Positions 1 to 9,863 are shown, counted from the stretch's first letter. The stretch: DNA of 64,000 nt from Gammaproteobacteria bacterium (GCA_018827205.1 JAHJXZ010000103.1:1-64000), one strand, 5' to 3'. Program-made: numbers and translations. The notes: generated by a model from the sequence alone, not told the origin.

Positions 1-151
1 GCTGGGCGACGCCGAACGCCAGGCGCTGCTCGCGGTGCTGGAGGCGCAGCACTGGCAGATGAGCCGCAGCGCCGAGCAACTGGGCATCAGCCGCAACACC
101 CTGTATCGCAAGCTGCGCAAACACGGGATCAAGTTGCGCTCAACGCTTTGA
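1..151 (+). CDS. C-terminal end of a Fis-type (probably sigma-54-dependent) transcriptional regulator, partial
   Basis: Reading frame 2 is open from the window edge to a TGA at 149-151 and encodes 49 residues. They form a Fis-like helix-turn-helix (SRSAEQLGISRNTLYRKLRK) followed by a short tail ending KLRSTL. This arrangement is the usual C-terminus of sigma-54 enhancer-binding activators of the AcoR/NtrC type. The AAA+ and sensory domains lie outside the window, so the inducer is unknown. A regulator beside mpl is familiar from other Pseudomonas, where it has been linked to ethanolamine use; that link is from memory and is not shown here. A short Fis-only protein remains possible. Confidence 0.75.
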   Translation, partial: LGDAERQALLAVLEAQHWQMSRSAEQLGISRNTLYRKLRKHGIKLRSTL

Positions 152-170
152 GCTGCGCCTGTTGAACCAC

Positions 171-203
171 GCCCCGCAGCGCGCCGCCAGGCCTCTGCGG
201 GGC
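171..203 (+). terminator. GC-rich hairpin after the regulator gene
   Basis: GCCCCGCAG at 171-179 pairs perfectly with CTGCGGGGC at 195-203, 20 nt downstream of the regulator stop. There is no clear T-run, so it is either a weak intrinsic terminator or a 3'-end stabilising hairpin. Confidence 0.4.
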
Positions 204-277
204 GGCGCTGTGCTAATCTGCGGCCAGTTTTTATCCCGCCTTATTCACCGGCTCTGACGACGCCTTCAAGGTACATC

Positions 278-1630
278 ATGCATATCCATATTCTCGGCAT
301 CTGCGGCACTTTTATGGGCTCGCTGGCCGTACTGGCCAAGGAACTCGGCCACCGCGTGACCGGCTCCGACGCCAACGTCTACCCGCCCATGAGCACCCAG
401 TTGGAGGCTCAGGGCATTGAACTGGCCCAGGGCTATGACGCCGCCCAACTCGACCCCGCGCCGGACTTGGTGGTGGTCGGTAACGCGCTGTCGCGCGGCA
501 ACCCGGCGGTGGAATACGTACTGAATAAGGGCCTGCCCTATGTCAGTGGCCCGCAGTGGTTGGCTGACCACGTGCTGCAAGGCCGTTGGGTTATGGCTGT
601 AGCCGGCACCCATGGCAAAACCAGCAGTTCGAGCATGTTGGCTTGGGTGCTGGAGCATGCCGGCATGAGCCCGGGCTTTCTGATTGGCGGCGTGCCGCAG
701 AACTTCGGCATCTCCGCGCGTCTCGGCGGTACGCCGTTCTTCGTGGTCGAGGCCGATGAATACGACAGCGCCTTCTTCGACAAGCGCAGCAAGTTCGTCC
801 ACTACCGTCCGCGCACCGCCATCTTGAATAACCTGGAGTTCGATCACGCGGATATCTTCCCTGATCTGGCGGCCATCGAGCGGCAATTCCACCATCTGGT
901 GCGTACCATTCCGGGCGAAGGTCTGATCATTCATCCGACCACCGAGCCGGCGCTCAAACGGGTAATCGAGATGGGCTGCTGGACCCCGGTGCAAACCACC
1001 GGCGAGGGCGGCCAGTGGCAGGCGCGTTTGCTTAGCGCCGACGGTTCGCGCTTCGAGGTGAGTTTTGAGGGTAAAACCGCAGGTGTGGTGGATTGGCAGC
1101 TGACCGGCCAGCACAACGTCGCCAATGCCCTGGCGGTGCTGGCGGCGGCGCGGCATGTTGGTGTGGTGCCGGAGCTAGGCATCGCTGCACTGTGCGGCTT
1201 TATCAACGCCAAGCGGCGCATGGAAAAGGTCGCGGAAGTGAATGGCGTGACCATCTTCGACGACTTCGCTCACCATCCGACGGCGATTGCCACCACCCTC
1301 GATGGCCTGCGCAAACGGATTGGCGACGCCAAGCTGATCGCCATTGTCGAGCCGCGCTCCAATTCGATGAAGCTCGGTGCGCACCGCGATGGTTTGCCCG
1401 AATCCGTGGTGCAGGCCGACTCGGTGTACTGGTACGCGCCACCGAACCTGGGTTGGGACTTGGCCGGTACTGTGGCCACTTCAACAGTACCGACTCAGGT
1501 ATGTGACTCGCTGGAAGCGATCATTGCCGGGGTAAAAGCCGAAGCAGCGCCTGGCACTCAGATAGTGGTGATGAGCAACGGCGGCTTTGGCGGCCTGCAT
1601 GGCAAATTAGCTGCGGCCTTGGAGGCATAA
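278..1630 (+). CDS. mpl: UDP-N-acetylmuramate:L-alanyl-gamma-D-glutamyl-meso-diaminopimelate ligase
   Basis: Cytoplasmic murein-recycling ligase that joins recovered L-Ala-gamma-D-Glu-meso-DAP tripeptide to UDP-MurNAc, saving a full pass through MurC-MurE. The 450 residues show the Mur-ligase plan: an N-terminal Rossmann segment (HILGICGTFMGSLA), an ATP-binding P-loop GTHGKTSSSSM at about 110-120, the central EADEYDSAFF motif and a C-terminal domain with FDDFAHHPTAI and EPRSNSMK. The length is normal for Mpl, and the FDDFAHHP motif with this N-terminus separates it from MurC. ATG at 278 follows a weak AAGG. The stop codon directly abuts the ubiX ATG, so the two genes are probably co-transcribed. 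Confidence 0.96.
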   Translation: MHIHILGICGTFMGSLAVLAKELGHRVTGSDANVYPPMSTQLEAQGIELAQGYDAAQLDPAPDLVVVGNALSRGNPAVEYVLNKGLPYVSGPQWLADHVLQGRWVMAVAGTHGKTSSSSMLAWVLEHAGMSPGFLIGGVPQNFGISARLGGTPFFVVEADEYDSAFFDKRSKFVHYRPRTAILNNLEFDHADIFPDLAAIERQFHHLVRTIPGEGLIIHPTTEPALKRVIEMGCWTPVQTTGEGGQWQARLLSADGSRFEVSFEGKTAGVVDWQLTGQHNVANALAVLAAARHVGVVPELGIAALCGFINAKRRMEKVAEVNGVTIFDDFAHHPTAIATTLDGLRKRIGDAKLIAIVEPRSNSMKLGAHRDGLPESVVQADSVYWYAPPNLGWDLAGTVATSTVPTQVCDSLEAIIAGVKAEAAPGTQIVVMSNGGFGGLHGKLAAALEA

Positions 1631-2263
1631 ATGTCCGGTCCTGAACGTATTACCTTGGCCATGACGGGAGCGTCAGGAGCGCAGTATGGTTTGCGCCTGC
1701 TCGACTGCCTAGTGCGCGAAGACCGCGAGGTGCACTTTCTAATTTCCAAGGCTGCGCAGCTGGTGATGGCTACAGAAACGGACGTCAGCCTGCCGAGCAA
1801 GCCGCAGGCCATGCAGGCGTTTTTGAATGAATACACCGGCGCTACGCCGGGGCAGATTCGTGTGTATGGCAAGGAAGACTGGATGGCCCCAGCGGCCTCC
1901 GGTTCCGGTGCACCCTCGGCAATGGTGGTGGTGCCGTGCAGCACTGGCACCTTGTCAGCGATTGCCTGCGGCGCCTGCAATAACCTGATCGAACGCGCGG
2001 CGGATGTGGTGTTGAAGGAGCGTCGCCAGTTGATTCTGGTGCCGCGCGAGGCGCCGTTTTCCAGCATTCATCTGGAGAACATGCTCAAACTGTCGAACAT
2101 GGGCGCAACCATCCTGCCGGCTGCGCCGGGCTTCTATCACCAACCGCAGACCATCGATGACCTGATCGACTTTGTCGTTGCGCGCATCCTCAACTGTTTG
2201 GGTGTACCGCAGGACATGCTGCCGCGCTGGGGCGAGCACCATCAGATCACCCCGGATGAATAA
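1631..2263 (+). CDS. ubiX: Flavin prenyltransferase UbiX
   Basis: Uses dimethylallyl phosphate and FMN to make prenylated FMN, the cofactor of UbiD-type decarboxylases in ubiquinone synthesis. The 210 residues begin with the flavoprotein signature [18 protein letters not shown] and contain [22 protein letters not shown] and [17 protein letters not shown], typical of the UbiX/Pad1 family. The ATG starts at the base after the mpl stop, with GGAGG at the end of mpl as ribosome-binding site. No ubiD is in the window. UbiX and Pad1-like paralogues cannot be told apart by motif alone, but the mpl neighbour matches the Pseudomonas ubiX locus. Confidence 0.93.
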   Translation: MSGPERITLAMTGASGAQYGLRLLDCLVREDREVHFLISKAAQLVMATETDVSLPSKPQAMQAFLNEYTGATPGQIRVYGKEDWMAPAASGSGAPSAMVVVPCSTGTLSAIACGACNNLIERAADVVLKERRQLILVPREAPFSSIHLENMLKLSNMGATILPAAPGFYHQPQTIDDLIDFVVARILNCLGVPQDMLPRWGEHHQITPDE

Positions 2264-2555
2264 GTCGCTGGTGCGTGCCACCGTCGCTGTGCTGTTGAGC
2301 CTGACCCTCAGCAGTTGCGCCACTGTGCGCACCCTGGATGCGGCCAAACCGGGCGCACCGGTGGTGTATGCCGGCACGCGCCTGGATTGGTATGCGCTGC
2401 AAGGGGGCTGCTGCGCTACAGATCGTTTTGGTGCTGAAGCGCCGGCTTACCCGGCGGTTGATCTGCCGGTCAGTGCCTTGCTCGATACCCTGCTGTTGCC
2501 ACTCTCCCTGGCGACGGCCATTGGCCTTAATCTCGGAGTCAGCGGCGGCTTGTAA
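2256..2555 (+). CDS. YceK/YidQ-family small lipoprotein
   Basis: A 99-residue lipoprotein. The start is ATG 2256, which overlaps the last codons of ubiX; starting here gives a type II signal peptide with lipobox LSSC and lipidated Cys21. The mature part has the family features: an R-T-L dyad soon after the cysteine, [11 protein letters not shown], a CC pair, and a hydrophobic end [23 protein letters not shown]. The function of YceK-like proteins is not established. The 8-base overlap suggests translational coupling to ubiX. An upstream in-frame start would place the signal peptide internally and was rejected. Confidence 0.82.
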   Translation: MNKSLVRATVAVLLSLTLSSCATVRTLDAAKPGAPVVYAGTRLDWYALQGGCCATDRFGAEAPAYPAVDLPVSALLDTLLLPLSLATAIGLNLGVSGGL

Positions 2556-2586
2556 GGGGCCTCAGGCGTCCGGAATACTGGCCTCT

Positions 2587-5168
2587 TTACCCTGCCAGTG
2601 TAGTTGCCAATGGCCAGTGCTCCAGATTCTGCGCCGGTCCCGGCTTGGCGAACAGGTAGCCCTGAAAGCGTCGGCAGCCCATGTCTTGCAGGGCGTCATA
2701 CTGTTCCTGGGTTTCCACCCCTTCGGCGGTTACGGCCAGGTTGAGGTTGGCCCCTAGCGCCAGGATGGTGCGTACGATAGCGGCGTCGCTGGGTTGTTCG
2801 AGCAGGTCGCGGACGAACGATTGGTCGATCTTCAGTTGGTCCAATGGCAGTCGCTTGAGGTAGTTAAGCGAGGAGTAGCCCGCGCCGAAATCGTCTAGTG
2901 CCAGATGCACCCCGCGCGCTTTCAGTTGGCTCATCTTGCCGATAAGCACTTCCACATCTTCCACCAGCTGGCTTTCGGTCAGTTCCAGTTCCAGGCGCTG
3001 CGGGTTCGCTCCGCTTTCGGCGAGGGTCGCGAATACGTCTTCGACAAAGTCGGGGTGGTGGAACTGCCTCGCGCTGACGTTGACCGCCAGGGTTAGCTGC
3101 GCCAGCTGTGGATGCGCGGCCCAGGCCACCAGTTGCTGGCAGGCGATGTGCAGGATCAGGCGGCCCAGGGGCAGAATCAGCCCAGTGCTTTCTGCCAGCG
3201 GGATAAATTCCCCCGGCGGCACCAGCCCGCGTGTGGGATGCTGCCAGCGCACCAGGGCTTCTGCTCCGATCAGCTGTCCTTGAGCATCCACCTGGGGCTG
3301 GTAGTGCAGGATAAAGTCGCGCTGGCCGAGGCTCTGGCGCAGGTCGCTTTCCAGGCTGGCGCGTGCGCTGACTTCTGCCTGCATTCGTGGATCGAAGAAG
3401 CGCATGCCATTGCGTCCGGCAGCTTTTGCCTCATACATGGCCATGTCGGCACGTTTGAGCACCTCATCGACTTTGTCGTATTCCGCTGGAAACAATGCAA
3501 TGCCGATACTGGCCGTACTGGTGTGACTTCGCCCCTTCAGGTTGTAAGGGGAGGCCAATGCGGCAACGATCTTATTGCCGACCTTTTCAATTTGACGCAC
3601 TGCCTGCTCAGGCTTGAGATTTAGCCCTTCAAGCATCAGGACAAATTCGTCCCCGCCCAGGCGCGCCAAGGTGTCCTGGGCACGGACATGACTATTCAAA
3701 CGCTCGGCGACTTGCTGCAACAACAGGTCGCCCATGTCGTGGCCTAGGGTGTCGTTGAGGTTCTTGAAGTTGTCCAGGTCGATAAACAGCAATGCGCCTT
3801 GTTGCAGTCCGCGCGCATGTTTGGCCAATGCCTGTTGGAGACGGTCGACCAGTAGACGGCGGTTGGGTAGGCCGGTGAGCGGGTCGTAGAAGGCCAGTTG
3901 ATTGATTTTTCGAGGTTCTTCTTGTGTTCGGAGATGTCCGTGGAAATCCCACACAGGGCGTAAATTTTGCCGGCGCTGTCGCGTAACGGCAGCTTAATCG
4001 ATAGGAAAGTGTGTTCGGTATGGCCATCCAGGCTGCGGTTGATCTCTTCAGTCTGTACGCGTTCGCCAAGTGTGAGTACGCGGCGATCGTTTTCATGCAG
4101 GTTGGTGGCCGTATCGATATCGAAAAACTGTTCGTCATTCTTGCCAATGATCTGCTCTAGGGTTTGCCCGAACAGCTCGCAAACCTTGCGGTTGGCGTAC
4201 TGGTAACGCAGTTGTGCGTCCTTGATATAGATATAGGCTTCGACGCTTTCGAGGATGGTGTTCAGGCGTTGTTCGCTGGCTAATAGATGACGCGTTTTCT
4301 CTCTGACCTGGATGCGCAGCAGTAATGCACCACCTAGAGCGGCGATCAGCAGCAAAGCCAGGGTCGCCAGCCCCCACCAGACGCTGGTCGGAACCAGCAG
4401 TCGTGGCCGCTCGCCGGCCCAGCGTTGCAGGCTCTGGTAATAGATTGAGGACGGAGAGTCTTGCCAATTAAGCAGGTGCTTGTCGATCGCGGTCAGCAGG
4501 TCGGCGTTCTGCCCCTTTTGTGTGGCATAGAACAGCTGCGCAGGTTGAAACATGATCGAGGAACTTTGCAGTTGATAGCTGGGCGCATGGAAGTCGCCAA
4601 AGCGCTGGTTGGCCACCACAGCGTCGGCTCCTCCACCTGCCACTAGCTCGAAGCCCTGTGGCAGGCTCGCTACGCCAATCAGTTGGGCTTTCAGGCCAAA
4701 GCTTTTGAGTAACCCTTGCAAATACTCTTCTTGCACCGAACCCTGCAGCACGGCAATGCGCAGGCCTTTTAGCTCGAGTATCGATTTGAGTTGGAGGTCT
4801 TCAGTGGTATAGACCTGCGACCAGCTGAATAGCGAAGGGATCTTGTGGAAGTCGAGTAGCTGGGCACGGCTGTCGTTGTAGGCCACATCCGGCATCAGGT
4901 CGATTTCACCGTTCTGCGCCAGTTCCAGGCATTCCTGCCATTCGCATGGCCAGGGGCGTAGTTGCCAGTCTTCCTGGCGAGCGATTTCATTCAGCAGTTC
5001 ACCGAGAATGCCGGAGAGTTTGCCGTCCTGGCCGAGGAGGATTTTCGGTTCGTTGGCGTAAACGCCAACAATCACTTGGCGCGATTGTGCGTTGCTCAGC
5101 GTGGCGACCGTGAGGGTGGATGTAATGAGTAGCGCGGTGGCGAGGTGGCGAAATGACAGGCGCTTCAT
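2587..5168 (-). pseudogene. Frameshifted periplasmic-sensor/PAS/GGDEF/EAL cyclic-di-GMP protein
   Basis: Two overlapping minus-strand frames together encode one sensor. The 5' frame (from ATG 5168) has a signal peptide (1-27), a type-3 solute-binding-protein sensor domain (about 30-245), one membrane helix (263-284) and a PAS domain (about 298-415). It then loses homology after residues DISEHKKNLEK. The 3' frame picks up at INQLAFYDPLTGLPNRR and carries an intact GGDEF domain (LGGDEF) and an intact EAL domain (EALVRW, DDFGAGYSS, KIDQSFV). The break lies at a run of five T (3906-3910, plus strand); one extra T restores one 860-residue protein. In the intact form it would make and/or degrade c-di-GMP in response to a periplasmic ligand. 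A true mutation, a homopolymer sequencing error or phase variation are all possible; no independent start is evident for the 3' half. Confidence 0.85.
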
Positions 5169-5263
5169 GCGTGGCCAGCTTCCATACGAGAATCCATGAG
5201 CTAACGATAGTCAGAATATGGAGTTAGCGCCGGCTGATAATGGCAATTGGCTATTTATGAGCG

Positions 5264-5875
5264 CTAGTCAGCCCAGCCCTGGTAGATATAAGTCATGGGC
5301 CGAGGTCCCTTGAGGTAGCGATTGCTTAGCTCGCCAATCTGAAAGCCACCCGCGGTGATCAGCGCCTTGATATCGCGGTTGAGGTGACAGCCACCGGCAA
5401 GCGGCTTCCACAGCGGGGTTAGACGGTTTTGCCAGAGCAGCACGGGCAGCTCGGGTGCCAGGCCGTGCTCGCAGAACAGCAGGCGGCCGCCGGGCTTGAG
5501 TACACGGCGCATCTCTTTCAGCGCGGCCACGGCATCGGGGATGGTGCACAGGGTAAAGGTGCAAACGATGCTATCGAAGCTGGCGTCGGCGGCCTGGATT
5601 TGCCCCAGTTCCAGGGCAATCATCTCCACCGGGATACTGATCGCGGCGGCGCGTTGCTTGGCCAGTTTCTGCATATCGGCGCTGGGGTCGACGCCGATAA
5701 TCACGCTGACTTTTTCGGCATCGTAGAAGGCCAGGTTAAGGCCGCTGCCAATGCCGATCTCCAGCACCCGGCCATGGGCCTGGGGCGCCAGCTGCGAGCG
5801 AGCTTTCATCACCGCGCCCATGCCGCAGGCGAAGTCGATCAGATGCGGCAGCAGATAGCGGTCATACAGGCCCAA
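5264..5875 (-). CDS. Class I SAM-dependent methyltransferase
   Basis: A 203-residue methyltransferase of the UbiE/Methyltransf_11 type. It shows motif I VLEIGIGSGLNL, the acidic motif VIIGVDPSADM, the FDSIVCTFTLCTIPD post-II region and LKPGGRLLFCEHG. The substrate cannot be read from sequence; similar small enzymes act on lipids or quinones. The start is TTG at 5875, supported by AGGA eight bases upstream and by lying just after the stop of the preceding gene; no better ATG fits the conserved N-terminus (GLYDRYLLPHLIDF). It probably ends an operon that begins with the NAD(P)-binding protein upstream. Confidence 0.85.
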   Translation of the reverse strand: MGLYDRYLLPHLIDFACGMGAVMKARSQLAPQAHGRVLEIGIGSGLNLAFYDAEKVSVIIGVDPSADMQKLAKQRAAAISIPVEMIALELGQIQAADASFDSIVCTFTLCTIPDAVAALKEMRRVLKPGGRLLFCEHGLAPELPVLLWQNRLTPLWKPLAGGCHLNRDIKALITAGGFQIGELSNRYLKGPRPMTYIYQGWAD

Positions 5876-5890
5876 GAATTTTTCCTCGCG

Positions 5891-6241
5891 CTACTCAGCG
5901 TCGTTGCTGGCGTCGTCTGGCAGGTCGCTGTTGTCACCGCTGACGGCGGCAAAGCACTTGATCAGGTGATTTCCAGCCGTGCCGCTGATGTTCCAGGCGT
6001 CGGCTTCACCGTCAAACCGCGCGGCCACGACCTGGGCCAGGCTGAAGTGCCATTTGCGCAGTGCGCGGCCATCCATGCATTCGATGCTTAGAAGCGGCGC
6101 GTCGTCAGCCGGCGGGGTGCCTGCCTGGTGCTGGGCCAGTTGTTCCGTGTTGAGGTTGAACTGCCAGGCATGCAGGTCGTCGATTTCCAGCATGTCGGCG
6201 TGGCTCAGGGCGCTGATCAGGTCGTGCGGGGTGGTGCTCAT
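5891..6241 (-). CDS. Conserved hypothetical protein
   Basis: A 116-residue soluble protein starting at MSTTPHDLISALSHADMLEI. I do not recognise a domain with confidence. It has no signal peptide or membrane segment, has a tryptophan-containing core (LHAWQFNL, RKWHFSLAQV, ADAWNISG) and ends in an acidic tail. An in-frame TTG further upstream lies inside the neighbouring gene and was rejected in favour of ATG 6241. It sits between two minus-strand genes with spacings of 15 and 19 nt, so co-transcription is likely. Confidence 0.7.
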   Translation of the reverse strand: MSTTPHDLISALSHADMLEIDDLHAWQFNLNTEQLAQHQAGTPPADDAPLLSIECMDGRALRKWHFSLAQVVAARFDGEADAWNISGTAGNHLIKCFAAVSGDNSDLPDDASNDAE

Positions 6242-6260
6242 AGGTCGATAGCTTCTGTTG

Positions 6261-6902
6261 TTAGCGGCCGAGTCGGCGCAGTTGGTCTGATTCAATCACT
6301 CGGGTACCGGCGTCTTCTTCCAGTGCCAGGCGCCACAGGGCGCGGGCTAGGACGGTGGCTTCGATGCCACGGTACTTGCCCGGCAGCCAGCGCATAAAAG
6401 GCGCGGCGAGGCGTTCGCCAAGACGAAACTCCTGGCGTGCGCCGAGCAGCAGGGAAGGGCGAACGATGGTCAGCTGCGGCCAGTCCTGCGCGCGCAGGGC
6501 CTGCTCCATTTCACCTTTGACCTTGTTGTAGAACACCGTGGAATTGGCATCTGCACCTAGCGCGCTGATCACCAGCAGGTGGCGTGCGCCGAGGGCGCGG
6601 GCGCGTTCGGCGAAGGCGATTACCAGGTCATGGTCTACGCCGCGAAAGGCTTCCTGCGAGCCAGCCTGCTTGATCGTGCTGCCCAGGCAGCAGAAGGCGG
6701 TATCGATATTGCCGCTCAGTTGCGGCAGCAGAGTCAGCAGTTCGCCCTGCGGGTTTTCCAGGTGTGCATGCGCGGCCAGCGGGCGGCGGCTGGGGGCCAG
6801 CACGCGAGCGACTGTGGGCTCGTTCAGCAAACGGTCCAGCAGGTGCTCGCCGGTCAGTCCGGTGGCGCCTGCGAGAAGGATGTGCTGTGGCGTCAAATAC
6901 AT
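6261..6902 (-). CDS. NAD(P)-binding oxidoreductase, TIP30/semialdehyde-dehydrogenase-like
   Basis: A 213-residue Rossmann-fold protein of the atypical short-chain dehydrogenase type. It starts [21 protein letters not shown], with the GATGLTG dinucleotide-binding loop, followed by [41 protein letters not shown] (the YxxxK-like catalytic region) and IVRPSLLLG. Bacterial homologues are of unknown substrate. ATG 6902 was chosen because GGAGAA lies eight bases upstream; the frame continues upstream without a better start. It is the first gene of a likely three-gene minus-strand operon. Confidence 0.82.
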   Translation of the reverse strand: MYLTPQHILLAGATGLTGEHLLDRLLNEPTVARVLAPSRRPLAAHAHLENPQGELLTLLPQLSGNIDTAFCCLGSTIKQAGSQEAFRGVDHDLVIAFAERARALGARHLLVISALGADANSTVFYNKVKGEMEQALRAQDWPQLTIVRPSLLLGARQEFRLGERLAAPFMRWLPGKYRGIEATVLARALWRLALEEDAGTRVIESDQLRRLGR

Positions 6903-6963
6903 AGTGTGAAGTTCTCCGCTGATATCAATCAGCTTATCAGGCTGTTGGGTACGCGCATGGCTG

Positions 6964-8691
6964 TTATGGGTTGACCGCAGATTGCGCTTCAAGTGCATTG
7001 CTCAGGGCGCGCTCGGCCTGCTGTTCACGCAGCTTGCGCCACTGTGTGAGTACCGCTTTGGCGGGCCAGATCTGCGGCTCTGAGGGTTCGAAGCCGTCGG
7101 TTTTTTCGCGTTCGGCGACACTGGCCTGGGCCAGTTTGAAGGCGCGCTGCAGGTCGTCAGTCTGCTGCAGGGCTTCGGCAAACAGGGCGCGGCCGAAGTA
7201 GGTGAAGTCGTTTTCCTCCGAGCAACCGAAGGACACCCGATCGGCCCGTGCGGCGGTGATTACCAAGGTTTTTTCATCCTGCAGCTTGGGGATAAAACCG
7301 CCGGAGTAGCAGGCTGAAATCACCAGCACCTTGTGCCGATCCTTCAGTGGTTCGAGCAACGCTGCCAGCTCGCTGGCGGGCAGGTCGTCGAGCTGCATGC
7401 GCGGCTGGTCGAGGTTCAGTTCATGCTTGGCTGAGCCGTGGCTGGTCAGGTAGATAAAGATCAAATCTTCCTTGCCGCTGCGTTCGGCCAGAGCCTGTAC
7501 GCTGCGGCCCAGGCTGGCACTGGTGGCCAGCGGGCGATCCGTCAGGTGGTCGCGGTGGTTGACCAAAGTGATCAGGCCGTGGGCGGCGAAGCGCTCCTGC
7601 AGCAGGTTGCCAACATAATCGGCCTCACGCATAAATACGCTCTGCTTGCCGTCGCCAGCCAGGGTCAGGGCATACAGCTCGATGGCCGGGGTCGAGGCAG
7701 GCAGTTTGGCGATGGCGGCATCGAGCAGCCGGCCTTGTTCCAGTAGGCCGGTGGCCAGTGCGTCCGGTATGGCCTTGCCTTGGGCGTCACGAATCAGCCG
7801 GCCGTTCTGCCAGGTGCCGCTCTGCTGGCTGCCATCGGCCAGTGTCAGGCTGCCGATGCCTTGGTATTTGCCGTAGGCAAAGTTGCCTTGATAAACGCTG
7901 CCATCGGCCAGGCTCAGGCGACCTTCGCCGTGGTAGCTCCAGTCGCTGAACTGGCCGGCATAATGACTGCCGTCGCTGCCCTTGAATTCGCCTTTGCCAG
8001 TCAGGCTGCCATGGGCAAAGCGCCCGCTCCAGACTTCGCCGTCAGCGCTCTGATAACGGCCCTTGCCGTGGAACTGGTTGTCGCGGAACTGGCCGCTGTA
8101 GAGATCGCCGCCAAGGCTCTTGAAACTGCCCTGACCATTGAGCTGGCTGTCATCGAATGTACCGATGAACTCATTGCCTTCAGCGTCAGTGAGTATGCCT
8201 TGGCCGTTGGGTTCGCCTTTCTTGAACTGGCCCTGAAAGCTGGCGCCGTTGCTCCACTGCAGTTTGCCTAGGCCGCTGTACTGGCCCTTGCTGAATTCAC
8301 CGCGGTATTCCAGTTGGCTGCCTTTCAGGTGGCCTTCGCCGCTGGGCATGCCGTTGGCAAAGCCGCCTTCGTAACGGCTGCCATCGCTGTAGGTGAGGCT
8401 GCCCTGGCCGTGGAAATCGCCAGTCTGAAATTCGCCGCTGTAAAACTCACCGTGCTTGCTGCGCCATTCGCCGGGGCCGCTGAACTGGCCGTCCTTGAAC
8501 AGCCCCTGGTAAGAACTGCCATCCTTGTAATCCAGGCGGCCTGGGCCTTGCAGCAGGCCATCGACAACCTCGCCACGGTAGCGCCCGCCGTCAGGCAGTA
8601 CGGCATCCGGTGGCAGCAACGGTTCGCCATCGCCGCAGGCGATCAGCAACAGGGCGAGGCTCAGAGGGGCCAGGAGGGCGAGGTGGCGCAT
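6964..8691 (-). CDS. MORN-repeat lipoprotein with caspase-like peptidase C13 domain
   Basis: A 575-residue predicted lipoprotein: signal peptide with lipobox LIAC and lipidated Cys19, then about eleven MORN repeats of roughly 23 residues (about 37-285; pattern YxGxFxxGxxxGxGxL), a degenerate twelfth copy, a linker, and a C-terminal legumain/caspase-like domain. That domain keeps the His motif LTSHGSA (His418) and the Cys motif ISACYSGGF (Cys461), so a catalytic dyad is present. The start was placed at ATG 8691 because it yields the signal peptide. MORN repeats often bind membranes or form extended scaffolds; proteolysis and target are inferred, not shown. No obvious substrate or partner gene is adjacent. 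Confidence 0.88.
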   Translation of the reverse strand: MRHLALLAPLSLALLLIACGDGEPLLPPDAVLPDGGRYRGEVVDGLLQGPGRLDYKDGSSYQGLFKDGQFSGPGEWRSKHGEFYSGEFQTGDFHGQGSLTYSDGSRYEGGFANGMPSGEGHLKGSQLEYRGEFSKGQYSGLGKLQWSNGASFQGQFKKGEPNGQGILTDAEGNEFIGTFDDSQLNGQGSFKSLGGDLYSGQFRDNQFHGKGRYQSADGEVWSGRFAHGSLTGKGEFKGSDGSHYAGQFSDWSYHGEGRLSLADGSVYQGNFAYGKYQGIGSLTLADGSQQSGTWQNGRLIRDAQGKAIPDALATGLLEQGRLLDAAIAKLPASTPAIELYALTLAGDGKQSVFMREADYVGNLLQERFAAHGLITLVNHRDHLTDRPLATSASLGRSVQALAERSGKEDLIFIYLTSHGSAKHELNLDQPRMQLDDLPASELAALLEPLKDRHKVLVISACYSGGFIPKLQDEKTLVITAARADRVSFGCSEENDFTYFGRALFAEALQQTDDLQRAFKLAQASVAEREKTDGFEPSEPQIWPAKAVLTQWRKLREQQAERALSNALEAQSAVNP

Positions 8692-8830
8692 GCGGAAAAT
8701 CCAGGCTGGAAGGTCGTTGCGAGTATGCCTTATAGCGCCCTGAGTGCCGTGATTGAGCGCACCGGTAGGCACATAAAAATAAGAAAGGCGCACGGGCAGA
8801 TACCTGTGCGCCCTTGTCCGGCTGCAGTGC

Positions 8831-9286
8831 TTAAACGAAGCAGAGCGTCAGCGGTTCGGCGATATAGGCAGGTTTTTCCGAGCCTTCAATCTCCAGCACA
8901 ACCTTGGCTTTGAGCAGCCATTGGCCGGGGTTCTTTTCGTTGGCATCGGTCAGGGTGACCACCAGACGAACCTTGGAGTTGACCTTCACCGGTTGGATAA
9001 AGCGCACGCTGTCCAAGCCATAGTTGACGGCCATCTTCAGCCCTTTAGGCATGATCATGATGCCTTCCATCAGCTTGGGCACCAGTGACAGCGAGAGGAA
9101 GCCGTGGGCAATGGTGCTGCCAAATGGGGTGAGTTTGGCTTTTTCTGGGTCGACGTGGATGAACTGGTGATCACCGGTGCATTCGGCGAACTGGTTGATG
9201 CGTTCCTGGTCGATGGTCAGCCATTCGGAACGACCGAGTTCTTTACCGATATAGCTGGGCAATTCGGCGGCGGGTACTGATGTCAT
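8831..9286 (-). CDS. MaoC-like (R)-specific enoyl-CoA hydratase
   Basis: A 151-residue hot-dog-fold hydratase of the MaoC/NodN group. Key signatures are FAECTGDHQFIHVDPEKA, which contains the catalytic Asp and His, and FGSTIAHGFLSLSLVPKL. This family hydrates trans-2-enoyl-CoA to (R)-3-hydroxyacyl-CoA, linking beta-oxidation to polyhydroxyalkanoate or lipid synthesis; the substrate here is inferred. ATG 9286 has GGAGAA seven bases upstream. It stands alone, divergent from the LrgA/LrgB pair. Confidence 0.88.
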   Translation of the reverse strand: MTSVPAAELPSYIGKELGRSEWLTIDQERINQFAECTGDHQFIHVDPEKAKLTPFGSTIAHGFLSLSLVPKLMEGIMIMPKGLKMAVNYGLDSVRFIQPVKVNSKVRLVVTLTDANEKNPGQWLLKAKVVLEIEGSEKPAYIAEPLTLCFV

Positions 9287-9429
9287 GGTTTCTCCTTGAA
9301 GACGCAAGTGTTGTTTTTTTTGGGGCGTAAATCCTTCTGCCCTAAGATCATCATGGGTTTGCCGCAGGGTCAAGTGCCTCGTGTACGCGTCGTAACCGTT
9401 ACGCTATTGCCAGGCAACCGCTGTAAACC

Positions 9430-9458
9430 GGCCCTTGCCGGGCGCTTCTGCTTATAAT
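9430..9458 (+). promoter_or_regulatory. Candidate sigma-70 promoter of the LrgA/LrgB operon
   Basis: A perfect TATAAT at 9453-9458 lies 45 nt before the first gene of the pair. No good -35 box is seen at 16-18 nt; TTGCCG at 9435-9440 is only 12 nt away. A start site near 9465 is inferred. Confidence 0.4.
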
Positions 9459-9503
9459 GCGCGGCACTGCGTCTGGGATCATACGATTCGGAGATTACCC
9501 GTC

Positions 9504-9863
9504 ATGCTGCTTCGTGGCCTTTCCTGGCTGGTGTTGTGCCAGTTGCTCGGCACTGCGCTGAATGTCCTGCTGATTCCGATCCTGCCGGGGCCGATCATCG
9601 GCATGCTGCTGCTGTTCGGCTTTCTACTGTTGCGCGGCGAGGTGGGCGAGCCGTTGCAACAAGCCTCTAGCAGCCTGCTGAAATACCTGCCACTGCTGCT
9701 GGTGCCGCCGGCAGTGGGGGTGATGGCCTATGCCGAAGATATCTTTGCCGACTTCTGGGCGATTACCGGTGCACTGTTGCTGTCGCTGCTAATCTCTATC
9801 GTGTTCGCTGGCTGGCTGATGCAGAAACTGATCGACCGCCAGCAACGCCGGGAGGATGCATGA
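9504..9863 (+). CDS. CidA/LrgA family membrane protein
   Basis: A 119-residue inner-membrane protein with about four hydrophobic segments and the family signature FLLLRGEVGEPLQQASSSLLKYLPLLLVPPAVGVM. CidA/LrgA proteins are holin-like and affect murein hydrolase activity and overflow-metabolite export together with their B partner. The ATG at 9504 starts at MLLRGLSWLVL; an upstream in-frame start adds a polar, unconserved leader. The stop overlaps the next start as ATGA, indicating translational coupling. Confidence 0.87.
   Translation: MLLRGLSWLVLCQLLGTALNVLLIPILPGPIIGMLLLFGFLLLRGEVGEPLQQASSSLLKYLPLLLVPPAVGVMAYAEDIFADFWAITGALLLSLLISIVFAGWLMQKLIDRQQRREDA

Noticed and set aside
3895..3925. Programmed -1 frameshifting as an explanation for the split GGDEF/EAL gene
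   Set aside because: The zero-frame codons GAA AAA TCA do not form a canonical X XXY YYZ slippery heptamer, and I see no strong downstream stem; a one-base loss is simpler. It is not fully excluded.
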